Positions 1 through 5,902 of a stretch of DNA of 6,384 bases are shown here, in pieces. The number at the start of each line of letters is the position of its first letter. The stretch's first letter is position 1. The stretch comes from an uncultured Eubacterium sp. Lineage in GTDB: Bacteria > Bacillota > Clostridia > Lachnospirales > Lachnospiraceae. Both the position numbers and the translations under genes were made by a program. The stretch covers positions 1-6,384 of the forward strand of contig CAJGDH010000110.1 of the NCBI GenBank assembly GCA_904502145.1. The letters run 5' to 3'. The notes under the pieces are model-generated. The model saw only the letters and a program-made list of their open reading frames with translations. It searched no databases and was not told the origin of the DNA.

Positions 1-221
1 CTCCAGTGGAAGGCCGTACTCACCGTCACAAGTCCCGTGACGCACACGGAGGTGGTGGCGGTAAAAAGCGCGTCAATATAGGGGGTAAATGTACCCTCCG
101 CCGAGCAGACGGGGAGCATGAGGATCAGAGATCCCGCCAGGATGACCAGGGCAAAGCCCAGGAGGATAAAACTGGCAGGAGAGATATTGTTCCATTTTCT
201 GATCTTGTCCGGTTTTCCCAT
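1..221 (-). CDS. TrkH/KtrB family potassium uptake protein, N-terminal part (runs off the left edge)
   Basis: Membrane-embedded K+-translocating subunit of a Ktr/Trk uptake system, which normally works with a cytoplasmic nucleotide-binding partner (KtrA/TrkA) not visible here. Only the first 73 codons lie in the window. They begin MGKPDKIRKW and contain a hydrophobic segment (about residues 16-37, the first M helix). Next comes the pore-loop region ALFTATTSVCVTGL (about 51-64), the typical first P-loop and selectivity filter of this family, with its conserved glycine in VCVTGL. The start is supported by GAGGAG at 228-233, six bases before the ATG. The gene lies 28 bases after the queA stop on the same strand, with no terminator between them, so it probably belongs to the pheST-queA transcription unit. 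The motif resembles KtrB more than enteric TrkH, but the rest of the protein would be needed to decide. The truncation is only the window edge. Confidence 0.88.
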   Translation of the reverse strand, partial: MGKPDKIRKWNNISPASFILLGFALVILAGSLILMLPVCSAEGTFTPYIDALFTATTSVCVTGLVTVSTAFHW

Positions 222-249
222 GATCCACTCCTCAACTGCTTTTCTTCAA

Positions 250-1293
250 TTACATTTCCTCCAGGTCATCCGTGATGAACATGGCGTCCCCGAAGGAAAA
301 GAAACGGTACCTCATCTTCACTGCCTCCCTGTAGGCCGCAAGGATATGATCCTTTCCGGCAAGGGCGGAAACCAGCATAAGCAGGGTGGATTCCGGAAGA
401 TGGAAGTTGGTGATCAGTCCGTCGATCACCTTGAATGTATATCCGGGATAGATAAAGATCTCGGTATTCCCGCTGCCGGGAACCACCATCCCGTCGGGGA
501 GCGCCACGGACTCCAGGGTCCTGGTGCTGGTGGTCCCCACGGAAATGATCCTTCCTCCCGCCTGTTTTGTCTCATTGATCAGCCGGGCTGCTTCCTCGCT
601 CACCATATAGAACTCGGAATGCATATGGTGGTCGGCGACATCCTCCACCTTGACGGGACGGAAAGTCCCCAGTCCCACATGGAGGGTCACCCTGGCGATC
701 CTGACCCCCATGGCCTCAATCTGTTCCAGAAGCTCTCTGGTAAAATGAAGCCCGGCGGTAGGTGCCGCCGCGGACCCCTCATATCTGGCATAGACCGTCT
801 GATACCGGTCTTTGTCCTTGAGTTCGTGGGTGATGTAGGGGGGAAGGGGCATCTGCCCCAGCCGGTCCAGGACCTCCTCAAAGATCCCTTCGTAGGAGAA
901 GGCCACCAGACGGTTGCCGTCAGGCAGCACTTCCGTTACCCTGGCCTCCAGGTCTCCGTTTCCGAAGACCACCTCGGCACCCTCACGACATTTCCTTCCG
1001 GGTCTGACCAGCGTCTCCCAGACATCTTTGTCCCTGCGCTTCAGAAGAAGAAATTCTATCCTGGCGCCGGTATCTTTTTTGCTGCCGATCAGCCGGGCGG
1101 GAATGACCTTGGTATCATTGATGACCAGGCAGTCCCCGGGTCTTAAAAACCTGCGGATGTCCCTGAAGACTCTGTGCCTGATCTCCCCCGTCTCCTTGTG
1201 AAGTACAAGCAGGCGGGAGGAGGAGCGGTCTTCCAGAGGATCCTGAGCGATAAGCTCTTCCGGCAGATCGAAGGTAAAATCACTTGTTTTCAT
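250..1293 (-). CDS. queA: S-adenosylmethionine:tRNA ribosyltransferase-isomerase QueA
   Basis: Cytoplasmic enzyme that transfers and isomerises the ribosyl group of S-adenosylmethionine onto 7-aminomethyl-7-deazaguanine in the wobble position of GUN-anticodon tRNAs, giving epoxyqueuosine. The 347 residues match the usual family length of about 340-355. Family signatures run in order: NDTKVIPARL (59-68), GSAAAPTAGLHFT (173-185), LHVGLGTFRPV (204-214), HSEFY (225-229), VGTTSTRTLES (252-262), IYPGY (281-285), TNFHLPESTLLMLVSAL (295-311) and FFSFGDAM (331-338). The start MKTSDFTFDLPEELIAQ is the standard N-terminus. It sits only five bases after the pheT stop and has no good Shine-Dalgarno sequence, so its translation may depend on ribosomes finishing pheT. 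No other queuosine genes (tgt, queG/queH) are visible in the window; a tgt gene often lies next to queA in other bacteria. The next gene downstream is instead a TrkH-type protein. Confidence 0.97.
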   Translation of the reverse strand: MKTSDFTFDLPEELIAQDPLEDRSSSRLLVLHKETGEIRHRVFRDIRRFLRPGDCLVINDTKVIPARLIGSKKDTGARIEFLLLKRRDKDVWETLVRPGRKCREGAEVVFGNGDLEARVTEVLPDGNRLVAFSYEGIFEEVLDRLGQMPLPPYITHELKDKDRYQTVYARYEGSAAAPTAGLHFTRELLEQIEAMGVRIARVTLHVGLGTFRPVKVEDVADHHMHSEFYMVSEEAARLINETKQAGGRIISVGTTSTRTLESVALPDGMVVPGSGNTEIFIYPGYTFKVIDGLITNFHLPESTLLMLVSALAGKDHILAAYREAVKMRYRFFSFGDAMFITDDLEEM

Positions 1294-1298
1294 TATGT

Positions 1299-3728
1299 TT
1301 ATGCTCTCAGTTCCACTCCCATCCCGGAGAGTTCACCCAGGATCTTATCCACGATCCTGTTGACTTCGGCAGCCTCAAGGCTGCGCTCCGGTGAGCGGAA
1401 TACAAGACTGTAGGCGACGGATTTCTTTCCCTTGCCGACCTGCATGCCCTCGTAGACATCGAAGAGGGTGATGCTTTCCAGCAGGGCTCCGCCCTTTTCT
1501 CTCATGACTTTTTCCACCTGGCCCACAAAGATATCCTTGCTCATGACCAGGGCAAGGTCACGGTTGACGGCCGGATATTTTGCTACGCCCACATATCTTC
1601 TGTCGAATGTGGCAAAGCGGGTGATGACCGGAAGGTCGATGGCGGCAACGTAAACTTCACATTTCAGTTCATAATTATCGCCGACTTCCGGGTGAACCTG
1701 TCCGATATACCCCACATAGTTTCCCCCCACATAGATCAGGGCCTGACGGCCGGGATGCAGGAAAGGTTTCGCACTGCTGGGTTCGTAGGATACTTTATCA
1801 CTGATTCCAAGCTTGAGGAACATTTCTTCCATGACCCCCTTGAGGAGGAAGAAATCACAGTCCCCGTACATACCCAGGGTCAGGCGTTTTCTCTCGTCGG
1901 GAAGTTTGGTCAGAGGAAGTTCTTCAGGCAGGTATACATTTGCGATCTCATAGAGACGTACGTTTTTGTTCCGGTGAGCGTAATTGCCGGAAAGAGAGGT
2001 CAGGAGCCCGTTGAGCTCGATGGTCCTCATGATGCTGTAATCCTCACCCAGCGGGTTGGAGATCACGATAGCCTTACGGAGGACGTCATCCTTTCCGATC
2101 CTCAGTTTATCAAATACCTTGGGGCTCTCAAAAGAGTAGGTCATGGCGCCGCAGAACCCGTTCTGCTCCACCACATCCCGGACCACTCCTTCCACTCTTG
2201 CCGCGAAGGAGATCTTTCCGGCAGTGGCTTCCCCGTGGGGAAGGGTGGTGGGGATATTGTCATATCCGAAGAATCTGGCCACTTCCTCAGCAATATCCGC
2301 TGAACAGCGCAGGTCCTGACGGAAGAAGGGGATGGAAAGCATCCTGGTCTCCTGATCGTAACCGATCTCCAGGGGAAGAAGATAGTCGATCATCTCCTCC
2401 TCGGACAGGTCCGTTCCCAGAAGACGGTTGTATTTCTCCGGCTCGAAGGGCAGAGTCACATCTTCTGACGGGCGGGGATAAACATCCACGACACCGCCCA
2501 CAACTTCTCCGGCACCCAGCTCTTCGATGAGCTGGCAGGCACGGTTGATGGCCTCGAGGGCACTGCGGGGTTCCAGACCCTTTTCAAATTTACCGGAGGC
2601 GTCGGTACGCAGACCGATCCTCTTGGAAGAAAGACGGATGTTGGTTCCGTCGAAAGTAGCTGCCTCAAAAAGCAGGGTCTTGATGTCATCGGTAACCATG
2701 GAATTCTCTCCGCCCATGATGCCGCCGATGCCTACAGGACCTTCTGCGTCATTGATCATACATACGTCATGGTCCAGCTTTCTCTCCTGCCCGTCCAGGG
2801 TGGTGAAGACATCTCCGTCAGCCGCCCTTTTGACAATGATCTTATGGCCGCGGACCTTGTCCAGGTCGTAGGCATGCATAGGCTGGCCGTACTCTTCCAT
2901 GACATAGTTGGTGATATCCACGATATTGTTGATGGGACGGATCCCGCAGGCGGAAAGTCTTCTCTGCATCCATTCCGGGGACGGTCCGATCTTGATATTT
3001 TTAACGACTCTTGCGGTAAAGCGTCTGCACAGGTCCGGATCCTCGATGGAAACAGAGATGAAATCATTCACATCCTCGTCATTTCCCACGGTAGTGACCT
3101 CAGGCGGGTAGAAAGGCTTTCTGAAGGTAGCTGCAGCTTCCCTGGCCATGCCGATCATGCTGAAACAGTCCACACGGTTGGAAGTAATCTCGAATTCCAC
3201 CACCGCGTCCCGAAGACCCAGAGCAGCGACTGCGTCGTCACCGGGTTTCAGGCCCTTGGCCTTATCAAAGATGTAGATTCCGTCTTCCGGTGCTTCCGGA
3301 TAGAAATTCCGGTCGCTTCCCAGCTCTTCGATGGAGCACATCATCCCGTAGGAGGGCACTCCCCTGAGTTTTCCTTTTTTGATCTTGATGCCGCCCTCGG
3401 GATTGGGGCTTCCGTCATGTCCGCCGGCAACTCTTCCGCCGTCCAGAACAACGGGTATGACGGCACCTTCAAACACGTTCGGGGCACCGGTGACGATCTG
3501 AACGTCCTCGGCTTCTCCCACGTTCACCTGGCAGACCACCAGCTTGTCCGCATCGGGATGTTTCTCGATCTTATCCACGACGCCCACCACGATCTTCTCC
3601 AGGTTTTTATCCAGATAAACCGCGTTCTCCACATGAGAACCGGACAAAGTCATCTTATCCACATATTCCTGAACGGAGCAATCCAGATCGGGAACATATG
3701 CTTTTATCCATGAAATAGGTGTTAACAT
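1299..3728 (-). CDS. pheT: Phenylalanyl-tRNA synthetase beta subunit
   Basis: Large subunit of the (alpha-beta)2 phenylalanyl-tRNA synthetase, which charges tRNA-Phe in the cytoplasm. It holds the tRNA-binding and editing domains. The 809 residues are the usual bacterial length. Domains in order: an N-terminal strand with an EMAP-II-like tRNA-binding OB fold (about 40-150, with VVGVVDKIEKHPDADKL); the B3/B4 editing region (about 200-380, with RPINNIVDITNYVMEEYG from 264 and GQPMHAYD to 288); the B5 domain (about 405-475); a catalytic-like core starting near DIAEEVARFFGYDNIP (478-493) and including HPGR (658-661); and the C-terminal anticodon-binding FDX-ACB domain (about 715-809, with PAVNRDLALVM). 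AAGGAGGG at 3738-3745, nine bases before the ATG, sets the start. The first bases of this ribosome binding site are the last two of the pheS stop codon (TAAGGAGG), which favours coupled translation of the two subunits. All domains appear intact. Confidence 0.98.
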   Translation of the reverse strand: MLTPISWIKAYVPDLDCSVQEYVDKMTLSGSHVENAVYLDKNLEKIVVGVVDKIEKHPDADKLVVCQVNVGEAEDVQIVTGAPNVFEGAVIPVVLDGGRVAGGHDGSPNPEGGIKIKKGKLRGVPSYGMMCSIEELGSDRNFYPEAPEDGIYIFDKAKGLKPGDDAVAALGLRDAVVEFEITSNRVDCFSMIGMAREAAATFRKPFYPPEVTTVGNDEDVNDFISVSIEDPDLCRRFTARVVKNIKIGPSPEWMQRRLSACGIRPINNIVDITNYVMEEYGQPMHAYDLDKVRGHKIIVKRAADGDVFTTLDGQERKLDHDVCMINDAEGPVGIGGIMGGENSMVTDDIKTLLFEAATFDGTNIRLSSKRIGLRTDASGKFEKGLEPRSALEAINRACQLIEELGAGEVVGGVVDVYPRPSEDVTLPFEPEKYNRLLGTDLSEEEMIDYLLPLEIGYDQETRMLSIPFFRQDLRCSADIAEEVARFFGYDNIPTTLPHGEATAGKISFAARVEGVVRDVVEQNGFCGAMTYSFESPKVFDKLRIGKDDVLRKAIVISNPLGEDYSIMRTIELNGLLTSLSGNYAHRNKNVRLYEIANVYLPEELPLTKLPDERKRLTLGMYGDCDFFLLKGVMEEMFLKLGISDKVSYEPSSAKPFLHPGRQALIYVGGNYVGYIGQVHPEVGDNYELKCEVYVAAIDLPVITRFATFDRRYVGVAKYPAVNRDLALVMSKDIFVGQVEKVMREKGGALLESITLFDVYEGMQVGKGKKSVAYSLVFRSPERSLEAAEVNRIVDKILGELSGMGVELRA

Positions 3729-3737
3729 TCTTCTTCT

Positions 3738-3745
3738 CCCTCCTT
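3738..3745 (-). promoter_or_regulatory. pheT ribosome binding site overlapping the pheS stop codon
   Basis: On the minus strand the sequence reads TAAGGAGGG. TAA is the pheS stop (3746-3744), and AAGGAGGG is a near-perfect Shine-Dalgarno sequence nine bases before the pheT ATG. A ribosome ending pheS therefore sits on the pheT initiation site. This should help keep the two synthetase subunits at equal levels (inference). Confidence 0.85.
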
Positions 3746-4763
3746 AGAACTGTTTCAGGAATCTTGCATCGTTCTCATAGAGAAGGCGCATATCATCGAT
3801 CTCATACTTCAGCATGGTGACACGCTCCAGGCCGATGCCGAAAGCGAAGCCGGAATATTCTTCCGGGTCGATCCCGCAGTCGGATAAAACCTTGGGGTGA
3901 ACCATACCGCAGCCCAGGATCTCGATCCATCCGCTGCCCTTGCACATACGGCATCCCTTTCCGCCGCATTTGAAGCAGGAGACATCCACCTCGGCACTGG
4001 GTTCAGTGAAGGGGAAATGATGGGGGCGGAATTTTACCTTGGTCTCCGGACCGAAGAATTCTCTCGCCCACTGCTGCAGGGTACCTTTCAGGTCGGCGAA
4101 GGTGATGTTCTTATCCACCACCAGACCCTCAAACTGATGGAAAGAGGGGGAATGGGTAGCGTCCACTTCATCAGACCTGAAAACACGTCCCGGAGACACC
4201 ACGCGGATGGGCATCCGTCCGGTCTCCATGATGCGGGCCTGAACAGGGGATGTCTGGGTCCTCAGAAGGATATCCTTGGTGATATAGAAAGTGTCCTGTT
4301 CATCTTTGGCCGGATGGTTGGCCGGAATGTTCAGAAGTTCGAAATTATAGCGGTCGTACTCGATCTCCGGTCCTTCCACCACTTCGTAACCCATGCCTAC
4401 GAACACCCTCTCAAGGTCTTCCTGGGCGATCTGGTTGGGGTGACGGTGGCCCACATTTACCTTGGTTCCGGGGAGGGTGACGTCGATCACTTCTCTCTTC
4501 ATCTTTTCCTCACGGATCTTTTTGAAGATGAGTTCCTTCTCCTTGTCAAGTCCTGCCTCGATCAGTGCGCGGGAATCATTTACCATCTGCCCGATCTTGG
4601 GTCTGTCTTCCGGCGGAACATTTTTCATCCCTTTTAACAGTTTGGAGAGTTCTCCCTTCTTTCCCAGGTAAGTAACTCTGACTTCATTCAGATCATCCAG
4701 GCTTGTCGCTGTTTTGATGGCGGACAATGCGCTGTTCTTAATCTGTTCCAACTTGTCCTTCAT
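3744..4763 (-). CDS. pheS: Phenylalanyl-tRNA synthetase alpha subunit
   Basis: Catalytic subunit of the class II phenylalanyl-tRNA synthetase. It activates phenylalanine with ATP and, with PheT, transfers it to tRNA-Phe. The 339 residues match the family. The N-terminal coiled-coil arm that contacts tRNA spans about 1-90. The catalytic domain follows: GHRHPN (105-110), DTFYI (157-161), LLRTQTSPVQAR (166-177), the class II motif 2 region FRSDEVDATHSPSFHQFEG (195-213), HHFPFTEPS (248-256) and motif 3 GFAFGIGLERVTMLKY (305-320). Cysteines at 263, 266, 271 and 274 (CFKC, then CRMC) form a zinc-knuckle-like insert often seen in Firmicutes PheS. GCGMVHP (284-290) is normal for the family. AAGGAG at 4772-4777 lies eight bases before the ATG. 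It is the first gene of the leftward unit, after a promoter and a leader with a terminator. The alanine of GFAFG (A307) is the usual residue in the phenylalanine pocket. Confidence 0.98.
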   Translation of the reverse strand: MKDKLEQIKNSALSAIKTATSLDDLNEVRVTYLGKKGELSKLLKGMKNVPPEDRPKIGQMVNDSRALIEAGLDKEKELIFKKIREEKMKREVIDVTLPGTKVNVGHRHPNQIAQEDLERVFVGMGYEVVEGPEIEYDRYNFELLNIPANHPAKDEQDTFYITKDILLRTQTSPVQARIMETGRMPIRVVSPGRVFRSDEVDATHSPSFHQFEGLVVDKNITFADLKGTLQQWAREFFGPETKVKFRPHHFPFTEPSAEVDVSCFKCGGKGCRMCKGSGWIEILGCGMVHPKVLSDCGIDPEEYSGFAFGIGLERVTMLKYEIDDMRLLYENDARFLKQF

Positions 4764-4915
4764 GATGATTACTCCTTCTTTAACTCATTTTTAACCAGGA
4801 TCCGGAAAATACACGGGCCGGTTCAGTATTCCCGTCTGATAAAAGAAAACGCCCCTTGTGCAACAAGGGACGAGGTATCTTCCTTCACCTGCTATTCCTT
4901 TTCCTCATATAACCT
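4764..4915 (-). promoter_or_regulatory. Untranslated leader of pheS, attenuator-like, class unknown
   Basis: This is the predicted transcribed region between the promoter and the pheS start. A small AGGT/ACCT hairpin (4890-4887 with 4876-4873, ten-base loop) directly abuts the terminator stem at 4872, so the two could stack. Possible competing pairings with the terminator's left arm (for example AAGG with CCTT) are only about four pairs. A seven-codon reading frame (4908-4885, MRKRNSR) lacks a ribosome binding site. Downstream of the terminator there is only a weak ACGGG/CCCGT pairing (4835-4831 with 4817-4813) and the pheS ribosome binding site. At about 43 bases ahead of the terminator it is far too short for a normal T-box with its Stem I specifier loop. 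Confidence 0.5.
4841..4872 (-). terminator. Intrinsic terminator (attenuator) in the pheS leader
   Basis: On the minus strand the arms CGTCCCTTG (4872-4864) and CAAGGGGCG (4858-4850) form a nine-pair stem with one G-U pair and a five-base loop TTGCA. The run TTTTCTTTT (4849-4841) follows directly. It lies about 40 bases after the predicted transcription start and about 77 bases before the pheS start codon. There is no gene before it on this strand within the window, so its position fits transcription attenuation better than ending an upstream message. The regulator is not evident: there is no T-box consensus and no phenylalanine-rich leader peptide. Confidence 0.78.
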
Positions 4916-4920
4916 AAAAT

Positions 4921-4949
4921 ATTTTAACAAAGAGCTTCTTATGTGTCAA
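4921..4949 (-). promoter_or_regulatory. Sigma-A-type promoter of the pheST-queA unit
   Basis: Reading leftward, a perfect -35 box TTGACA (4949-4944) is followed by a 17-base spacer and the -10 box TAAAAT (4926-4921), one mismatch from consensus. Transcription should begin near 4914-4915, giving a leader of about 150 bases before the pheS start codon. The position upstream of the leader terminator and the consensus quality make this the best promoter in the window. Confidence 0.82.
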
Positions 4950-4973
4950 CTAATTTCTATGATTAACCAAATG

Positions 4974-4989
4974 GATTTCTTGCGAAATC
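4974..4989. promoter_or_regulatory. Palindrome over the -35 box, possible operator
   Basis: GATTTC (4974-4979), four bases TTGC, then GAAATC (4984-4989) is a perfect inverted repeat with six-base arms. It covers the proposed -35 box of the rightward promoter (4980-4985) and lies about 25 bases upstream of the leftward -35 box. Position and symmetry suit a dimeric repressor site, but no regulator gene is present in the window and I do not recognise the sequence. Confidence 0.35.
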
Positions 4990-5008
4990 ACGGGGCTCGT
5001 AGTACTAT
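4980..5008 (+). promoter_or_regulatory. Candidate promoter of the DUF5662 gene
   Basis: TTGCGA (4980-4985), a 17-base spacer and TACTAT (5003-5008) form a plausible sigma-A promoter diverging from the pheST promoter; the two -35 boxes are 30 bases apart. A TATATA at 5006-5011 is an alternative -10 but with a longer 20-base spacer. Each box matches consensus at four of six positions, so confidence is moderate. Transcription would start near 5015, leaving a 5' leader of about 68 bases that includes a GC-rich hairpin. Confidence 0.5.
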
Positions 5009-5026
5009 ATAAAGGATTACAGATCA

Positions 5027-5058
5027 CCGGCCGCCGCGCACCCGGGCGGGCGGTCCGG
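5027..5058 (+). other. GC-rich stem-loop in the DUF5662 5' leader
   Basis: CCGGCCGCC (5027-5035) pairs with GGCGG and CCGG (5049-5053 and 5055-5058), giving nine G-C pairs with one bulged T at 5054 and a 13-base GC-rich loop. There is no U-tract after it on either strand, so it is not an intrinsic terminator. It ends six bases before the AAGGAGG ribosome binding site (5065-5071) and could affect access to it or stabilise the message (inference). Confidence 0.6.
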
Positions 5059-5082
5059 ACGGATAAGGAGGGATTCAATTTC

Positions 5083-5658
5083 ATGAATATAAAGGGACAT
5101 CTGAAAACCATCAACCATCATAAATACCTGGTAACACAGATGTGTTTTAAAGTCGGACTCTACAAACAGGGAATCCTCCATGATCTGTCCAAATACCATC
5201 CAAAGGAATTCATCCCGGGCATCCTCTACTATCAGGGGGACAAAAGCCCCTACCATATGGAGAAAAAGCTCCACCGCATGTCCAAAGGCTGGCTCCACCA
5301 CAAGGGCAGAAACATGCACCACTTCGAATACTGGATCGACATCAGCCCGGAGAAGGGTGAAGGCTGGGTGGGCATGAAGATGCCCAAGCGTTATGTGGCC
5401 GAGATGGTCATCGACCGCATCTGTGCCTGCAAGAACTACCAGAAAGATGCCTACAAGGACAGGAGCGCCCTGGATTATTATATGCGCGGCCGTGAGATCC
5501 TCCTGATCGACAAGGAGACGGATTTTCTGACCCAATACCTTCTGACCATGCTGGCGGACCGGGGGGAGGAGGAATTCCTCCGTTACATGAAGAAGGTACT
5601 TCTCAGGAATATCAACGGGGATTATCATGTGGTTGACGGGAAACTGGTTCTGGAATAA
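5083..5658 (+). CDS. DUF5662 family protein (HD-like, function unknown)
   Basis: Soluble 191-residue protein with no signal peptide or membrane segment. I recognise the DUF5662 family pattern: a histidine pair near the N-terminus (NHHKYLV, 11-17), GLYKQGILHDLSKYHPKEF (25-43) with an HD pair at 33-34, the histidine-rich WLHHKGRNMHHFEYW (70-84), and MPKRYVAEMVIDR (100-112) with a conserved-looking aspartate at 111. The order H...HD...HH...D resembles metal-binding HD-domain hydrolases, so a metal-dependent phosphohydrolase role is possible but unproven. Some databases are said to label such proteins 'catalase', which nothing here supports. AAGGAGG at 5065-5071, eleven bases before the ATG, sets the start. 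It is transcribed divergently from pheST and has no terminator of its own before the 6S RNA gene, so some read-through into that gene is likely. Confidence 0.88.
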   Translation: MNIKGHLKTINHHKYLVTQMCFKVGLYKQGILHDLSKYHPKEFIPGILYYQGDKSPYHMEKKLHRMSKGWLHHKGRNMHHFEYWIDISPEKGEGWVGMKMPKRYVAEMVIDRICACKNYQKDAYKDRSALDYYMRGREILLIDKETDFLTQYLLTMLADRGEEEFLRYMKKVLLRNINGDYHVVDGKLVLE

Positions 5659-5673
5659 TGACAAAAATTTTCC

Positions 5674-5713
5674 TTGTAATATCTTGGCGCATCATATATA
5701 TTTAACTTACAAT
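5674..5713 (+). promoter_or_regulatory. 6S RNA promoter (two overlapping candidates)
   Basis: Candidate one is TTGTAA (5674-5679), 17 bases, TATATT (5697-5702), with a start near 5709. Candidate two is TTGGCG (5684-5689), 18 bases, TACAAT (5708-5713), with a start near 5720. The first leaves the whole 5' closing stem (from 5717) in the transcript and so agrees better with the folded RNA. The second would trim its first bases. Confidence 0.55.
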
Positions 5714-5714
5714 A

Positions 5715-5892
5715 AGCCTGGAATGTTCGACAAGGTCTTGTTATTTTGAACCTACATTTTTGAATAAGGGAAACATATATTATCCACGGAATGACAGGCC
5801 TCATTTCTTTCGGAGGAAGTCAGGAAAGGGATTGCGGTTACCCACCTAGCCTGGGCTAGGACTCAAAATGCAAGATAAGGCATTTCGGGTTC
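5715..5892 (+). ncRNA. ssrS: 6S RNA
   Basis: 6S RNA mimics an open promoter and binds housekeeping RNA polymerase, lowering transcription when nutrients are scarce. A hand fold gives its rod shape. The closing stem is CCTGGAATG (5717-5725) with CATTTCGGG (5881-5889). TCTTG (5736-5740) pairs with CAAGA (5871-5875), and ATTTTGA (5743-5749) with TCAAAAT (5863-5869). An open central bubble follows, with a hairpin CCTAGC/GCTAGG (5845-5860) on its 3' side. The apical arm has GGGAAAC (5768-5774) with GTTACCC (5837-5843, one A-A mismatch), ATCC with GGAT, and CCTCATTTC (5799-5807) with GAAGTCAGG (5816-5824). The closing stem resembles E. coli 6S as I remember it (CTGAGATGTTCG against CTGGAATGTTCG here, and GGCATCTCGG against GGCATTTCGG). 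Exact ends are approximate, and the primary transcript probably runs to the terminator at 5932. Confidence 0.9.
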
Positions 5893-5902
5893 GGATTGTT
5901 CT

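Noticed and set aside
118..1146. Long plus-strand open frame (342 codons) over queA
   Set aside because: It lies antisense to a complete, well-conserved queA, has no recognisable domain and is rich in His, Gly and Pro as expected from the opposite strand of a high-GC-third-position gene.
2769..3713. Plus-strand open frame (314 codons) opposite pheT
   Set aside because: Fully antisense to pheT, which has all its domains; no ribosome binding site or family motif.
3897..4637. Plus-strand open frame (246 codons) opposite pheS
   Set aside because: Shadow of pheS, with no motifs and no promoter or ribosome binding site of its own.
4780..4788. Start-stop mini frame ATG AGT TAA just before the pheS ribosome binding site
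   Set aside because: Nine bases in an AT-rich stretch with no ribosome binding site; chance is the simplest explanation.
4885..4908. Leader peptide MRKRNSR in the pheS leader
   Set aside because: No phenylalanine codons, no ribosome binding site, and the start lies within about ten bases of the predicted transcript end.
4764..4949. T-box riboswitch upstream of pheS
   Set aside because: No AGGGTGGNACCGCG box and no room for Stem I between the promoter and the terminator.
5017..5664. Minus-strand open frame (215 codons) opposite the DUF5662 gene
   Set aside because: Antisense to a gene with a good ribosome binding site and a recognised family pattern.
5659..5683. Possible terminator AAAAATTTT after the DUF5662 gene
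   Set aside because: AT-only palindrome with no GC stem; it cannot form a stable terminator hairpin.
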